The position numbers were made by a program, and so were the translations under genes. From assembly GCA_014773175.1 (NCBI GenBank), contig VXCM01000689.1, forward strand, positions 149,384-213,383: 64,000 nt of DNA, written 5' to 3'. The notes beneath the pieces are model-generated. The model did no database searches. It was not told the origin of the DNA and saw only the letters and a list, made by a program, of their open reading frames with translations. Shown in pieces: positions 1 to 11,973 of the stretch. This DNA is from Lucifuga dentata. Lineage: Eukaryota; Chordata; Actinopteri; Ophidiiformes; Bythitidae. Each line of letters begins with the position of its first letter. The stretch's first letter is position 1.

Positions 1-1487
1 CAGTAAGAATTGGAGCGAATCGGGCACTTCTCTTCAGCCTCAAGATGAGCTAAATACGAAAGACGGAATGTCTTTCTCAACCGGCAGCAACATTTTGAAG
101 GCATGGCTACCCTGACCCCGAAACCAAAGAGAAAAAGCAGCCGATTTCCTTAGCAAAAGCAGCTTCACTTGCTTCACTCACAGCCTTTCGCTGTCGTTCT
201 GATGCCGTCATGGAAACAACTGCTGTTTATCTGCAGCTGTGTGATTCACTTTATTGTGTATCTCTTTATATGTACCATTAAAGCTGCATCTTCAAAATTA
301 GAATAATGAAACATAGGATGACTCAGATGTTGAAACCTTGTGTCTCCTTGCTTAGCAAAGTAGTGCACTGACCTCAGTGTGATTACCAAAGAAGTATCTT
401 GATAGTCTCGAGTGGCATTTCTCAGCCATGTTTCTGCTGAATAGAATCTTGGATAGAGTTCTGCAATCTGTCAGACCTCTGCTTCCAGCTGGGAAATTCC
501 CACAGTCTCTATTCCAGCACAAATATACATGTTACCATCATCTTCCTCACCACTCAGGCCTTCTCCCTAAAGTCTGGCTTTAAATCCTGTCCTGGTCACC
601 CACCTGCCACCCTGCTCGTGGCGTCAGCCTGCCTCCTCCTGCAACCTGCTCACCCTTTAACCTACTTTCCACCCAACATCCTGTGGCACAGACATCAACA
701 GCCACACGCATTTATGGATAGATTAAGGAGAGAGACCCTCGCTGCTAACTACTGCTTCATTGAAATGGTGCAAACCTGACAGCCAGTTGCTGTTGCCCGT
801 TGCTCTTTAGTGCCCCGTCAACTTCAAACCTGATGGATGAAACAAACGTGGGTTCAGTCCAGGGAAACGGTCCCACAATCACTGGAATGTCAGCAGTTTA
901 GTCCAACACTAAGCATCTGTTGTGCTCCCTCCCACCTCCATGAGCCTGATAAACCCTTGTCTGACTTGTTCTCCATTAGGCTGCTTCTGATGATAAAATA
1001 GACATGTTTGTAACTTCTGATACTATGTACGCCATCATGTGTTACATGTACACAGATATACAGATGTAGAAATGCAAGCAATTGTAGCTTGTTTGTCTTG
1101 TTTTGATGAAACTATTCAGTTGAATATTAAGAAAATATTTTTTTTCTTTTGGTCAAACAAGCATGTTTTATTATATGCATAAATATGTGTTGTGGGAAAC
1201 GTCAACACGAACGGTTATTATGGGATAGTCTCAGGTAAAGGTTTTCTCTGAGTGTTTAGTTTTAGAATGAGGGGCTCTTTCTATGAACCAAAAGCCTCAG
1301 CATGTTAGCGGTCTGTGCATCTCTCCCTCAGTGGGCCTTTCTTGCCAGAGAAGTGTTGTAGATGTGATCCATGAGGGACATGTTACCCTCCTCCAATACT
1401 AGAATACCAGAACATCTTGAGGAATGTGAAAGTGCTTGTGCTGTGCTGGTAATTAATGCTGGGTTTTGTTTTCATCTTGTTTTTCAG
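1..1487. other. Non-coding sequence upstream of the candidate leader exon
   Basis: I see no gene here. The sequence is ordinary AT-rich vertebrate non-coding DNA without a long reading frame, a CpG-dense patch or a clear transposon. It is either the intron before the candidate leader exon at 1488 or promoter-distal sequence. The ankrd11 transcription start is not identifiable in it. Confidence 0.6.
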
Positions 1488-1566
1488 GATCCTGTGCAGC
1501 TGCAGCAGCAGGCGTTTCTCTAGTTGGATTGTAGCCCTCTGATATTCTCCCACAGCCATGGAATCG
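1488..1566 (+). other. ankrd11: Candidate 5'UTR exon of ankrd11
   Basis: A pyrimidine-rich tract ending in TTTTTCAG (AG at 1486-1487) precedes this 79-base block, and a good donor (TCG then GTATGT) follows it. The block is unusually complex for the area, contains CAGCTGCAGCAGCAGG, and has an ATG at 1558 in a near-ideal context (GCCATGG). In mammals, as I recall, ANKRD11 has non-coding leader exons far upstream of the exon with the start codon, and this block would fit that layout. Joined to the exon at 52259 it would give a short upstream ORF. The exon call rests only on splice signals and position. It could instead belong to another transcript or be a chance pair of sites. Confidence 0.45.
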
Positions 1567-2114
1567 GTATGTTAATATCAGACGCCCTTTGCAAAATACA
1601 CGACTCGGCTATTGTTGACAGACACGCAGACCGACATGGAGTCCTCTCTGTGCTCCTGTCGTGGACAGCTAGCATTTCTTTTCTCTTCCGTTGCAGCGTC
1701 TTGGTGCACGATGCGGCACCTTAGGTTGTGTCTGTGTGAGGGAGAGAGAACAGCAAGGACATGGGATAAAAAAAAAAGTCACACTTACACCACAGCTCTT
1801 CATAAACCAGCCAATCCATTTCCATTTCCAAGCATCGGGATGCACAACACAGCCTATTAATGAGGAAACCTTTCTTCCTGTGACTTCAATAATTCATTCA
1901 GAGTTAAAGATATGAGCTTATATTATTGTCAGCCCTGTGATTAAATGTTTTCCATTTCTTTAGCTCAAGAAATAACTTATTCACAATAACAGGAAATAAT
2001 CCAACTTGAGTGGCTCTTGTTTTCTCAGCCAGTATAAAGGCTGTTTGTGAACGTATGTGTGTATGTCGACGACAACCAGCAGGCTCAGTTTTCTGTCCTC
2101 AGTCATGCAGGAAA

Positions 2115-2149
2115 GTGTGTGTGTGTGTGTCTGTGTGTGTGTGTGTGTG
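2115..2149. repeat. GT microsatellite
   Basis: Alternating GT run with one CT interruption near the middle. Confidence 0.9.
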
Positions 2150-3003
2150 CATGAGTTGCTTGTACCAACAGGCAAAGCTGAAAGCGCAGCAGCATCCACT
2201 GGAATGCATGTGTGTTAGAACAGGGCTTAGTGCACACCTAACCTCTGCCTTCCTGTCCCTTTGTCAAAGGCTGTATGTGTGTGTGTTAGAGAACGAAAAG
2301 TGGGTCACAGCCTCTGTAGTGTTGAACCAGTGCATCCATCAAAGACCCTCCATTACTGTCTCTTTCATTCTTAGACACACACACACACACACTCTCTCTC
2401 TCACTCAAAACACTTTCCTTGCAGTTTAATATTATTCATCATCTGAGCAAAGAGATTTTTATTTTGTGTCTAAATTGGAGTGTTTAGCCGCACTGCTTAG
2501 TCTGTTGGCAGATAGTTTATAGCAGCCAAAGCCTAATGATTGGCATGAACTCTTTAAACTTTAACAAAACCTGCAGCCGAGCTCCGGGGATACAAATCAC
2601 CTTGTCAGTGTTGCAGTGTGGTGTATAGATATGACAGGAATGCTTTTAATTTAACATTGCTCTGAGTAAATACATTCTCTAAAGGTGTGCAATGGCCATT
2701 GTGACAAAAAAAAATGATTGTGAATTTCTGGAGAAATGTGGCAAAATTTTGGCCATCTATTATTCCACAGACAGGACGCCATTCAAAATATGCTGATTCA
2801 TCCCAAGACAAATTTTCCAAAGAGAAATATGTGACAGAGAAACAGATAGAAAAGCAGTAAATCTGGCTTTCCACTTTCCATCGCCCACATGTTCTGTTGG
2901 GAGCTACAAACCAATTGAACACACATGTCATTAAAAAACACTGAGTGCTAGTGATGAACTGCTGCAGTGCTGGCTCATCCTGCTCTCTTCCCTCTGAAAG
3001 ATC

Positions 3004-3006
<3 letters not shown>

Positions 3007-3040
<34 letters not shown>
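3007..3040. repeat. TC microsatellite ending at a gap N (3044)
   Basis: About 17 TC units followed by CCCNCCC. The single N suggests the assembler could not close the repeat, so the true repeat length is unknown. Confidence 0.9.
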
Positions 3041-3042
<2 letters not shown>

Positions 3043-3222
3043 CNCCCACCTCTCTTATGTGTCTGAGCTTGTGGCAGTGCACCAGCGAGTGCTGCTACTG
3101 TTTACCTCTCTGAGCCGCCGATATCTGCTTACTGTCAGTGGAAACCAAGGAAACCGACCACAAAGCTTATTATGCTGCCAGTAGTAGAATACATGCTGTG
3201 CTCTGCATGTCCAGCCGTTCTT

Positions 3223-3224
<2 letters not shown>

Positions 3225-3263
<39 letters not shown>
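3225..3263. repeat. CA microsatellite
   Basis: About 19 uninterrupted CA units. Confidence 0.95.
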
Positions 3264-3267
<4 letters not shown>

Positions 3268-3885
3268 CCACTCTCCATCTCCTCATGTCATACCAGTCAC
3301 ATGGATTCCAGGCAAGCAGCTCAGTAAATAAGAATCAGACTTTTATTTCTAACCGTATTCACGCCTTTACCGGCACGTTATGGTTAGCCAAACTGACTAA
3401 GGTGTCTGGTGTTTAGCCTTCTCTTTCCTCACTCCATCTTTCTCTTACAATGCAACTTTTTTTTTTTATCGTCACGTCATCTCATCCTCATGAAATTCAT
3501 GCTACATCCCCCAACCTGCTCCCTAAAAGGGCATTACATGGGTTTTTGACACTGCTTGATGAACATGGTTGCTATATTGTACTAATGGAGTAGACACTGG
3601 TGGCAACACGAACATGCCGCTATGCTTCATCACAGATAGCGTAGAGCGTGCATTGTTGCACAGCAAACATTGACCTGGTCAAATAAAGAAGCCAGATCAT
3701 CAGCAGCAGCTGCCGTGTTGAATCTCCAGCACATAGATTTATACAAGGCCTGATGTTAGCTTGTGACTTAGCAGGTCTGAATGTGGAACTGCTGTTGTGG
3801 ACACAAATCTTTTGGGATTCATGCTAACCTGTTATTTACCTAAGATAAAGAAATGATGTTGTGAATGGCTGAATGTGGTTGAATG

Positions 3886-4291
3886 TAGAGTGGGGTTCTA
3901 AAGTCTGAGACCACATTGAAAATCCATGATGTCTTCCATGTAAATCTGAAAATAATCAGAAAGTATGACATCACAAGAAGCTCTTTGAAACATTGTCAAA
4001 TCATTCTGGGATAACTTGGGTCATCAGGTTTTGCGTAAACTTGTGGAGTCCATGCCAGCTGGAGTGCATGCTGTCATTACAGCAAAAGGGGGGCGTACCA
4101 AATACTAAGATATTTTGACATTCATGTACATTAACAATTTGAGTGAAAAGTTGAGTCTTTGAAAAAGTTTCAACTTTTCACTTAAATTTTAAGATATTAT
4201 CATTTGTAATGAAAAATCTTGTATTAAATTCAAAAAGCATGCAAAATAGAAGCATTTTCACAGTGGTCTCAAACTTTTGGACCCCACTGTA
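3886..4291 (+). mobile_element. Tc1/mariner deletion derivative
   Basis: The segment is bounded by TA at 3886-3887 and 4290-4291, the target site used by Tc1/mariner elements. The left end (GAGTGGGGTTCTAAAGTCTG) and the reverse complement of the right end (CAGTGGGGTCCAAAAGTTTG) are inverted repeats differing at a few positions. Between them, on the + strand around 4037-4108, lies the eroded C-terminus of a Tc1 transposase: the frame reads ESMPAGVHAVITAKGG and then RTKY and a stop, the usual ending of fish Tc1 transposases. The catalytic DDE part is absent, so this 406-bp copy is internally deleted and cannot move by itself. It also contains a near-perfect 19-bp hairpin (4136-4154 with 4170-4188). 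Confidence 0.85.
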
Positions 4292-4429
4292 TGTCATTCT
4301 CGTCATACGTAGGGATTTGTGTGATAGTGGCGTCGCTGTCTTCTCCTTCCTCCTTCTCTCTTTGCTGTGGTCTGGCATCAGCAATGCTGATATTGCTCTC
4401 CGCTTTATCTTTTGGACGGAGCTTAGAGG

Positions 4430-5050
4430 GACGCGTATTGGACGCGGCGCAGATGAAAGGCTAAAACTCTTGTAATCACGCTTTCTTCACTGGTTCTCTA
4501 TCGGCCCCCCCCAGTCGTCTCCTCTCCCTCCAAAGCAGGGCTTGTTCCTCAGTGGGGATTAGTGTGTGCAGCAGTGCTGTGAACAGGGAAGTGGGCCCTG
4601 CCAGTCACGTTACATAACTCGCCCCCGCCAGTGCTGCTCGGCCTGGCCCGGCTGGAGAGACGACTATAGAGGCTTTGTTCTCCAACCTTCCCTTCTTCCT
4701 CCCCTCTGCTTCTCCTCCTCCTTCCCCCAAGCAGGCCGCATACTAATGCTGCATAGAAGGAGTCTGTTTGCAGGGAACAGGCGAAGCTCTGTGGCGAGGA
4801 GTGTGGAGAAACTCGCCAACAGTGAGCAGAATAGCGGGGAGCTCACATCTTAGGCAGAGGAATGTGGGGTCTGCCGCAGGTCGTGCAGTTGCAGGGAGGC
4901 TGAGAGAGAGAGAGAGAGCAGCTCCGCGCTTTGCTGTCTGACCAGGAGTTCCGCAGCAGGGCCGGCCATGAGACGGGAGGCTAGAGACCATTTGAGAAGC
5001 GATAAGGCGCCGTGTCACATTTTTCAAGGTCGGCATGTTACGAAATGGTT
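4430..5050. promoter_or_regulatory. CpG-enriched segment, possible regulatory element
   Basis: I count roughly thirty CG dinucleotides in about 620 bases, including GGACGCGGCGCAG, TCCGCGC and AAGGCGCCGTG, against a CG-poor background elsewhere. In vertebrates such patches often mark promoters or enhancers, and its place in the 5' part of ankrd11 would suit an alternative promoter. I cannot define a transcription start or a first exon with a convincing donor, so the call is weak. Confidence 0.3.
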
Positions 5051-5103
5051 CACAAGTATTTCCTAATTCTGCGTCTTTGTGCCAGTGCACAGTTCAACTC
5101 AGC

Positions 5104-5105
<2 letters not shown>

Positions 5106-5134
<29 letters not shown>
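5106..5134. repeat. AC microsatellite
   Basis: About 14 uninterrupted AC units. Confidence 0.95.
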
Positions 5135-5137
<3 letters not shown>

Positions 5138-6565
5138 CTTTCCCACCTGGCAGCCTGCCACTATTAGCACTAAGGTAGGAGTAGACCAGAGTGCTCTGTG
5201 CATTGGAGGTTCATACCAGTTAGCAGTGTGAACGAGTAGAAGTAACTGGTAGTGTGAGCATGGCAGCAGTCATACTCAGCATGGAGCAGTGTGGAGTCGC
5301 TTCCTCTCCGTCTTCCCTTTACAGCCTTTGGGAGTTTTGCTGCTAAGGGATGACAAAGGACTTCAGTGGAATGTTAATGAAAGACAGTAACATGTTGCTT
5401 GAAACTTGCTCCTAAGAGAATAAACAGTATGGATTTTCCCAAATATATATCAAAGTATTTGTTCCTTCTGATTTCCATCGGTATGTTAAAGATATTTTTT
5501 AATCGTAGTTATAGTGCAAACCTACTCAAAATAACTTGAGTAGCACTTTTCTTTCTGGATATGTTTGGTTACTTATGTCTAAGTTTATGGAAAGCATACA
5601 TTTATGATTGTATTATGTCAGGTTTGCAGATTAAAATTATATCTGTTTCTTGACTTATTAGGTCGTAAAGCCATTTGTCATTGAAAATCTGGCATTGATT
5701 ACAAGGGAAAAATAATAAAAACAAAAAGCTCAAGATTGTGGCTGTTGCTAGGAGATTAGTGTTGCATTCCTGGTTCTGCTTTCCGTGAGCTTCAGTGCAT
5801 TTAAACAAATGCAGCAACAACATCTATACCTGATGCTTACACTCATTTACATTCACTCCTGATTTATAATGTTGATAGGTAGTCCAAGAATTGCAATATA
5901 TTCGATTTATTCCCCGTAGTGTATTTTAATGGCCCATTTCCTGTCACCATTCCCATGTTTAGTCAGGTCCACTCCCTCCTCTCATCTTCTATTTCTTTCT
6001 CTTACTGTCTTGTTTGCAGCACATCTCTTCTGTGTGATCGCTTCACTTTCACAAGAATCACATGATGACGCTCATTAGTTTTGAGTATTTGAAATTTGGG
6101 TGATGTAAAATAGTTTCATTTTACTTTTGCATGGGGCTAATTGTAAGTTGCTTTGCATAAGAGCTCTCCAACTTAAAATGCTTACAACATCAAATAAAAA
6201 TGTGGACAGTCGAGGACAGTGTGTGTATATTTTGTGTCTGTATGCAGTCTTGGCTTCCTCTCTGCGTTTGGAGACGGGTTAGAGTGAGATTTCAGTGCAT
6301 CAGCTGTGAGCCAAGTTCTCATCAAAGCGTAGCAGCTACACACCAAGACTGTTTTTAGATGTGACAGCTAATTTTAGAGCTGCTAGGCCCTTGCCCAAGG
6401 TGGGGGAGGATAAGATAACATTGAAGTAGCCCTCTCTCCCGACATTTTTTTTTTTTTTTTTTNTTTTTTTTTTTTTTTTTTGGTCTATCCAGTTCCCTAC
6501 ATTCACCCCTGTGGATGATGATACTGCATCCAAATACAAATCCTGTTCATGTCTTCAAACTCTTA

Positions 6566-7315
6566 GGCTGTGTTTACATGACCCACACATGCAGTCTGAT
6601 TCTGATCTTTTGCTCACATGACATGTATCAGACACGCTTCCTGTGATGTAAACGGTAAAAAGCCACATGGAATCGGATATTCTTAGATCCGTTTTGGGCC
6701 ATTTGCATATGTGGAAATAAATCAGATATGTATCGGATATCCGCCAATGCGACTGCTGTCAAATACACAGATTGGAATTTCCTTCCCATTCCGACTCCTA
6801 CGTAATATTCCACCTTGTCCGCATGTGGATGATGCAAGTGATCAATATGATGACCGCTCTCTGTAAATAGAAATGGAGGACATACCATATATAGCAGACA
6901 TACTGATGTCTGTTTATGTCAAATAGACGTGCTAATGTATGATAACAGGCTCCCCTTACAGCAGCAAAAGTACCGCTTCTCCTCCATGATCACCCGACGA
7001 AAATACATGTCCGGATGGGAGAGATAAATGCTCACACAACATATCAGATGTTTCTCTCTGCATTTGAAAGTTGCTAACCCGCTGATCATATTTTTAAATA
7101 GTTCTCCCATCTTCGTCCTTTGAAACGTTTTGTTTACAACTGTCTCATAAGCGTGCACGTGCAGCTGCATCCGGGCTGCTATAGGTTAAAGCCGTGTAAA
7201 TACAAGTATCTGGTAGGAGCCCCTTAAAAAAGAAAATGGAAATATGCTGAACAAAAAATTGGATATTGGCAAAAGATCGGAATTGAGCATTAAGACTTGC
7301 ATTGTAAATCCAGCC
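6566..7315. mobile_element. PIF/Harbinger-like non-autonomous element (TTA target site)
   Basis: Both ends are flanked by TTA (6563-6565 and 7316-7318). The left end starts GGCTGTGTTTACATG and the reverse complement of the right end starts GGCTGGATTTACAATG, so the termini are imperfect inverted repeats. A 3-bp TWA duplication is the hallmark of PIF/Harbinger transposons. The 750-bp interior carries repeated (A/G)TCGGATAT-like motifs and no reading frame resembling a transposase. The family assignment rests on target-site length and could be wrong if the TTA match is chance, in which case an old hAT copy is the alternative. Confidence 0.6.
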
Positions 7316-8448
7316 TTAGTGTGTCCACTGAGCATCACACAAGTGAGCACACATGCTGTCACACACTTGTCAGAGTAGCATGTTGAAATAGGACTATAAC
7401 TAGCCAGAAATGTTAAAGTTGAGTGCATAGGGTTTTAGGGTCATAATTTGGGTTTGCTACAATTTGTGTTTGTGGATTGAAGAGGAAAAAAAAAAACTAG
7501 CATAACCATTTCCAACACTTATTTTTCAGAAACATCTTCCTTACCAAATCACCCAAACATATTTGCGTACTGAACAAATAGAACTGCGTTACACACATGA
7601 CCTACCATACCCTGAAGTGTGGGTGATGTTGCTGCATGGTACAAATTAACGGGAAGCGTTACACCCCTGCACTGGAATAAATTGCTATTCTTGAATGTCA
7701 AATGTAGCTGCAGCTTTATGGGTGCCATTGTGCTAAAGTGTAGCAGGCCAAATGAAGATTAGCTGTGGCTGTTGATCCTGGAATTGCAGTGTTTTGAAGA
7801 TAAAGACGTGTACTTGAAGTTATATACATACATGCAGGTAGTGTTTAAGCATCTCAATGCACTGATACTACAAAGGAACACGTGCACCTTTATGTTGTTT
7901 ATGGGCCCACGTTAGTGTCAGATCTCAGCCAGGAACCGCTAGTTTGAGGCATGTAAATTATTTTTAGTTGCAGTGGGAGAGTCTGCTGTGATTCTTCTCC
8001 TTTTAAAAACACAATACTAGTCGAAAACCCTTTTTTTGTTTTAGAAAAATGAATGATTGAGAGCAGCAAAGATGTCTGCTCCACATTTTCCAACCATTAT
8101 GTCGTGATAATGGCCTCTATTCTGATTTGTTTGTGCCAGGCTGGCATCGGATTTCGGGAAGGTTTGTCCCGAGTATACGTGGATATGTTATTCGCTTGTT
8201 TTCTGTCAATAATCTGAATGCCCTCCATGCACTCACACACACACACACACACACACCATCAGCCAGCACAACAAGCTTACACACACAGCCATGTGGCAGA
8301 GCTGCCCCGTTCTGGCCTCACAGTCCCATCCCTCACACAGCCACAGTGCACTGACCTTGGTTTCAAGTAGCTCTGCTCTGTTCGAAAGCCAACACCTCTC
8401 CCGGGATGGGCTGACCTTGTTGTCTGACACACTGTAAGTCTGCACCTT

Positions 8449-8450
<2 letters not shown>

Positions 8451-8495
<45 letters not shown>
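8451..8495. repeat. TC microsatellite
   Basis: About 22 TC units followed by TGTGTGTC and (TGTCTC)-like variants to about 8530. Confidence 0.95.
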
Positions 8496-8501
<6 letters not shown>

Positions 8502-9889
8502 CTCTGTTTCTGTCTCTGTCTCTGTCTGTCTCTTTCGCATCGTCACCTGAATCGTCATTGGTAATCTAAGATTCTGAGATTTCGTGGAAGCGAGCATATT
8601 CATTTTCATTACGCACAACACATATTTGCGCCAACTTAACAAGTCCACTGTAGCGTGTAGGTGTGGGTCTCTTCATTGTCTCGTTTGAATACAAAGATGG
8701 AGTACCAGTGAGGGTTCAGCACGTTTAGACTCTCCCTAACCAGGTGTTCCTTCATCAGACATCCTCTCTGCTGAGTGACAGCACACTCTTTTATGAGGGT
8801 GCGCACAGCAGCACACACACTGTTGTCCCTCCCTTGATGCTCTTTGCTTTGATTCCCTGCAGCTGTCGGACTTTGCGTCGTACACGGATGAGTCTGGGCA
8901 CGCATGCCTGTTTACCTAATGGCCCATAACTGAAAAAGTGTTTGTGTGCAGATGGTTTTGCTACTTCATCAATGTTTTTGTTTTTGTTTGTTTCTTTTGT
9001 AACAAACAAAGTCTTTCTGATGTTGCTGTTTCCAAATATGTTGGTGTCATATGGATCAAATTTGTCAAAATAGTGAGGAGTATTGGAAGACCAGGAGGCT
9101 GTGCTGCTCTGTAATGCACCCAGACAAGTGTGTGTGTGTGCGTGTGTGTGTGTGACCCAGCACAACTGGAATTGTGCATCTTGTTAATGAAAATACAGCT
9201 GTTTGCCAACACACGTGCTTCATGTTACTATCAACAGTACAAAGAAAATGTCATGTTTATAGAAATATGCTAAACAAATTGGCTTAATTGAAATGTAATG
9301 TCTTACAAATGTAATGTCATTACAAAATGAAATGTCTTACACACATGCTTTCAGCTGTGTGTAATGATAAATTACTGGTCAACTGCTATTATAGGTACAA
9401 TCAGAGCATCCATTGCTGCTCATCTACAAAAATCACATCTCTGTGTCATTTAGTCCAAGTTAGGCTGCGTGAAATGAGAATGGAAACTGAATGGTTTATT
9501 GAGTACTTTCAGATAAATAATGTATTCTCTGAGCAAAGCTGTGCACTATGCTGTATATAGAATTGGAGCACTGTGATCACTTGTGTGTGTCTGGGGAGGA
9601 ACACACTGTTTCATCAGTGTTTTTTTTTTTTAATGTATAATAATGCCTCAGATGTCCACTTGAATTTATTTGGAAGCTCATGGTTTGCTTTGGATGAGGG
9701 CATGTGTATCTTGTTGAAGGCCATCTGAAAAATTTTGCAATTTTGATGGTCCAGGCGGGTCTGTGCTTTGCATCAGGCTGTGCAGGAGCTGGGCGAGAGC
9801 CAGAAGCCAGCCAGGACAACAGATGAGCAAGCAGATGGACTTCCTTGGACTTAACCCTTCCCACGCCACTTCATCCTCTTAGCCAGCCA

Positions 9890-10012
9890 CCTCCTCCAAC
9901 CTGCAGGCCAGCGTGGAAAGAGAAGGAGTGCAGAGAGAGAGAGAGAGAGTNCCTCCTCCAACCTGCAGGCCAGCGTGGAAAGAGAAGGAGTGCAGAGAGA
10001 GAGAGAGAGAGT
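9890..10012. repeat. Direct duplication (61 bp x2) around N at 9951
   Basis: Bases 9890-9950 and 9952-10012 are identical, with one N between them. This is most likely an unmerged contig overlap and not a real tandem duplication. The GA repeat at the end of each copy would have stopped the assembler. Confidence 0.9.
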
Positions 10013-11436
10013 GTGTGTGTGTGTGTGTGTGTGTATTTAGTAGGAGTGGTACATAATAAAGTAGGGAGTGGGGGCGAGAAAGAAAGATAGTAAACAGAGT
10101 GAGCGAGAGAAATCTTTGCCCTTATTTTTTTGCTCTCCACCATGGCATGGTGTGTGTGTGTGTGTGTTGAGCTTTGCTGACATAGTGCTCTGTTCTGTCC
10201 TCCTGCTCTCTACTTTCTGCCTTCTCTCAGACAAGCAGGACTTTGCTTGTTTGTCATGGGGATGTCTTGGCTTTTTTCTGGGAAGTATAGCCACCACACC
10301 CTGAGAGAACCACTGGCTTCCTTCCAACTGTTTTAGCATTATCTGCTGTGTGCTCTGTGGTAAAAAGCCTTAAGCCATGGATGGCATTGTTTTGTCCATG
10401 CCGCGCTCCCAATTGCACGGCCTGGCCAATGTCTGTCTCTTAAGCATGATCATCGGTATGAGCCACAAATTTGGTTGAGGAATGCGGGGTCTCGGTTTAA
10501 TTGCTAATCGATGGTTGCTAAGTAAAGTTTCTGGAAGGCACTCTCTCTCTTAACCAGTGGACGGTAAATAGAAAAGCCTGAGAGACAGTCAATACCAGCT
10601 ACGCCTGTTGGGCCATGTGGATAAGCCTACGAGCGAGGAAAGACGCACAGCAGGATTTACAGTGCTGCTGCTAATGTGGTACCCAAAAATCTTTTTCAAC
10701 GTGAGAAGCTCAGCAGGTTGTTCTAGTTTTCTCTCTCTTTGTCTCCTTTGCTGTTCTTCAGGTTTTTCGTGGGCAACAGAAAGAGTAATGACACGCATGC
10801 TTGTTCTCTCACCAACAAGCTGGCTATCTTCTTCCTGCTCTCTTTTTTTTGAAGAGAAAGCAGCTGTGGGTCATTAAAGTGATGTCATCTGTTGCTACAT
10901 GGTAACAATAGCTTTAGCTCCCCTTCCCACTCCTACTACAAGCACCCACCCACTCCACTCTTGGACACCCCCTCCTCACTCTCCGTGGCTGGAGTGAGAG
11001 CTGAATGTGGTGTGTGTGTATTGGGGGGGGGGATCTGTGGCTCTTTCTGAATTCTCTTGGCTTCACTGGCTGGGTCTCATTGTTTGGAGAGCTGTAGATG
11101 ACCATAACACAAGGAGGGCAGGAGAGCCACGGCTAAACAGAAAAATGGACACAGGGGAGGAGCATTGAGGAGCAGCTATTGTTGAAAGGGGGGNGGGTTT
11201 TGACTTTTTATGGAGGTGAGCCCTGAATTTAAGGCACCCACCTCGTATTTCTGCCTGCAGATGCAGGGAAATGCCTGAGGGAGGACTTTATTCTTCTTTT
11301 CTCACATAGCCACCACCACCTAATTCTGATAATTTGCTGTGTAGTCATCATAACGTCGATTTCATATTGACTAAACCGACACTGGATCGTTGATTATTTG
11401 CTGTTCATATTATTCTGTAATGTTTCCTTGTTTTTG

Positions 11437-11790
11437 ATTCAATTCAATTCAATCAACTTTATTATCCACCTTTGTAACCCAAAGGTGGAAATTTGTCTTT
11501 GGCTTGCAACATAAGTTAACAAACAACCAAATTTGGACAAGACAGAAAGTAAATATACACTAGTTGTACATAAGTACCTTTAAAAACAAACAGTCACATG
11601 ACAGATAAAAAAGATTACATCACAGGTAAAAAGTGCTAAGTGCTGGGAGAAGACTAATTTGATCTGACTATTGGCTACTGATTACCGATTTAACTGTTTT
11701 ATAGCAAATGGGAATGAATGATCTTTGTAATGTACCTGTTTCTCCACCTGCGGCTCCTGTTGCACACCCGACCGTTTGAGGAGAGGGAAT
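11437..11790 (-). mobile_element. LINE 3' end (minus strand), degenerate
   Basis: Read on the minus strand, this ends in a (TTGAA)n tail after TTTGGGTTACAAAGGTGG and an AT-rich 3'UTR. Above the UTR (near 11690-11760) there is an eroded short frame resembling the arginine-rich C-terminus seen in fish LINE reverse transcriptases. The tail form is common in teleost non-LTR retrotransposons. The copy is 5'-truncated and non-functional, and its right border is approximate. Confidence 0.5.
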
Positions 11791-11794
11791 CTCT

Positions 11795-11973
11795 CTTTGA
11801 ATAGCCTCTCCTGAGGTTTCTTCCATTTTTCTTATACATTAAGGTTTTTAGGGGGTTTGTCCTTGTCTTCTGAGAGAGCTTGGGCTGGGTCAGGAACTGC
11901 TAATGTGTGGGTCTGTAAAGCCCTTTGAGACATTGTATGTGAGACTGGGCTATACAAATAGACTTGACTTCTA
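11795..11973 (+). mobile_element. L2-type LINE/SINE 3' tail (plus strand)
   Basis: The segment contains CTCCTGAGGTTTCTTCC, TTTTTAGGGGGTTTGTCCTTG, TGTAAAGCCCTTTGAGAC and ends GGGCTATACAAATAGACTTGACTT. This string of motifs is a widespread teleost 3' tail associated with L2-type elements and the SINEs that borrow them. No coding part is present. It lies next to a LINE tail in the opposite orientation. Confidence 0.6.

Larger units (their letters stand above)
1567..3885. other. Intronic/non-coding, microsatellite-rich
   Basis: No gene is seen. The stretch holds GT repeats (2115-2149), a CA/CT tract (2374-2400), a long TC tract broken by N at 3044, and a CA tract (3225-3263). The short reading frames here run through these repeats and carry no recognisable domain. 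Confidence 0.6.
4292..6562. other. Non-coding, with a CpG-enriched patch
   Basis: No gene is recognised. About 4430-5050 is clearly richer in CG dinucleotides than its surroundings. A CA microsatellite lies at 5106-5134, and a poly-T run broken by N sits at 6445-6481. The remainder is AT-rich sequence without visible structure. Confidence 0.55.
7319..11435. other. Non-coding, microsatellites and one assembly join
   Basis: No gene is recognised. The stretch contains CA repeats near 8234-8257, a long TC tract (8451-8495), GT repeats near 9128-9153, and a join with duplicated flanks at 9890-10012. Reading frames are confined to repeats or lack recognisable domains. Confidence 0.55.

Noticed and set aside
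1..9. CAGTAAGA at the window edge as a splice donor
   Set aside because: It resembles a donor, but there is no sequence before it to show an exon.
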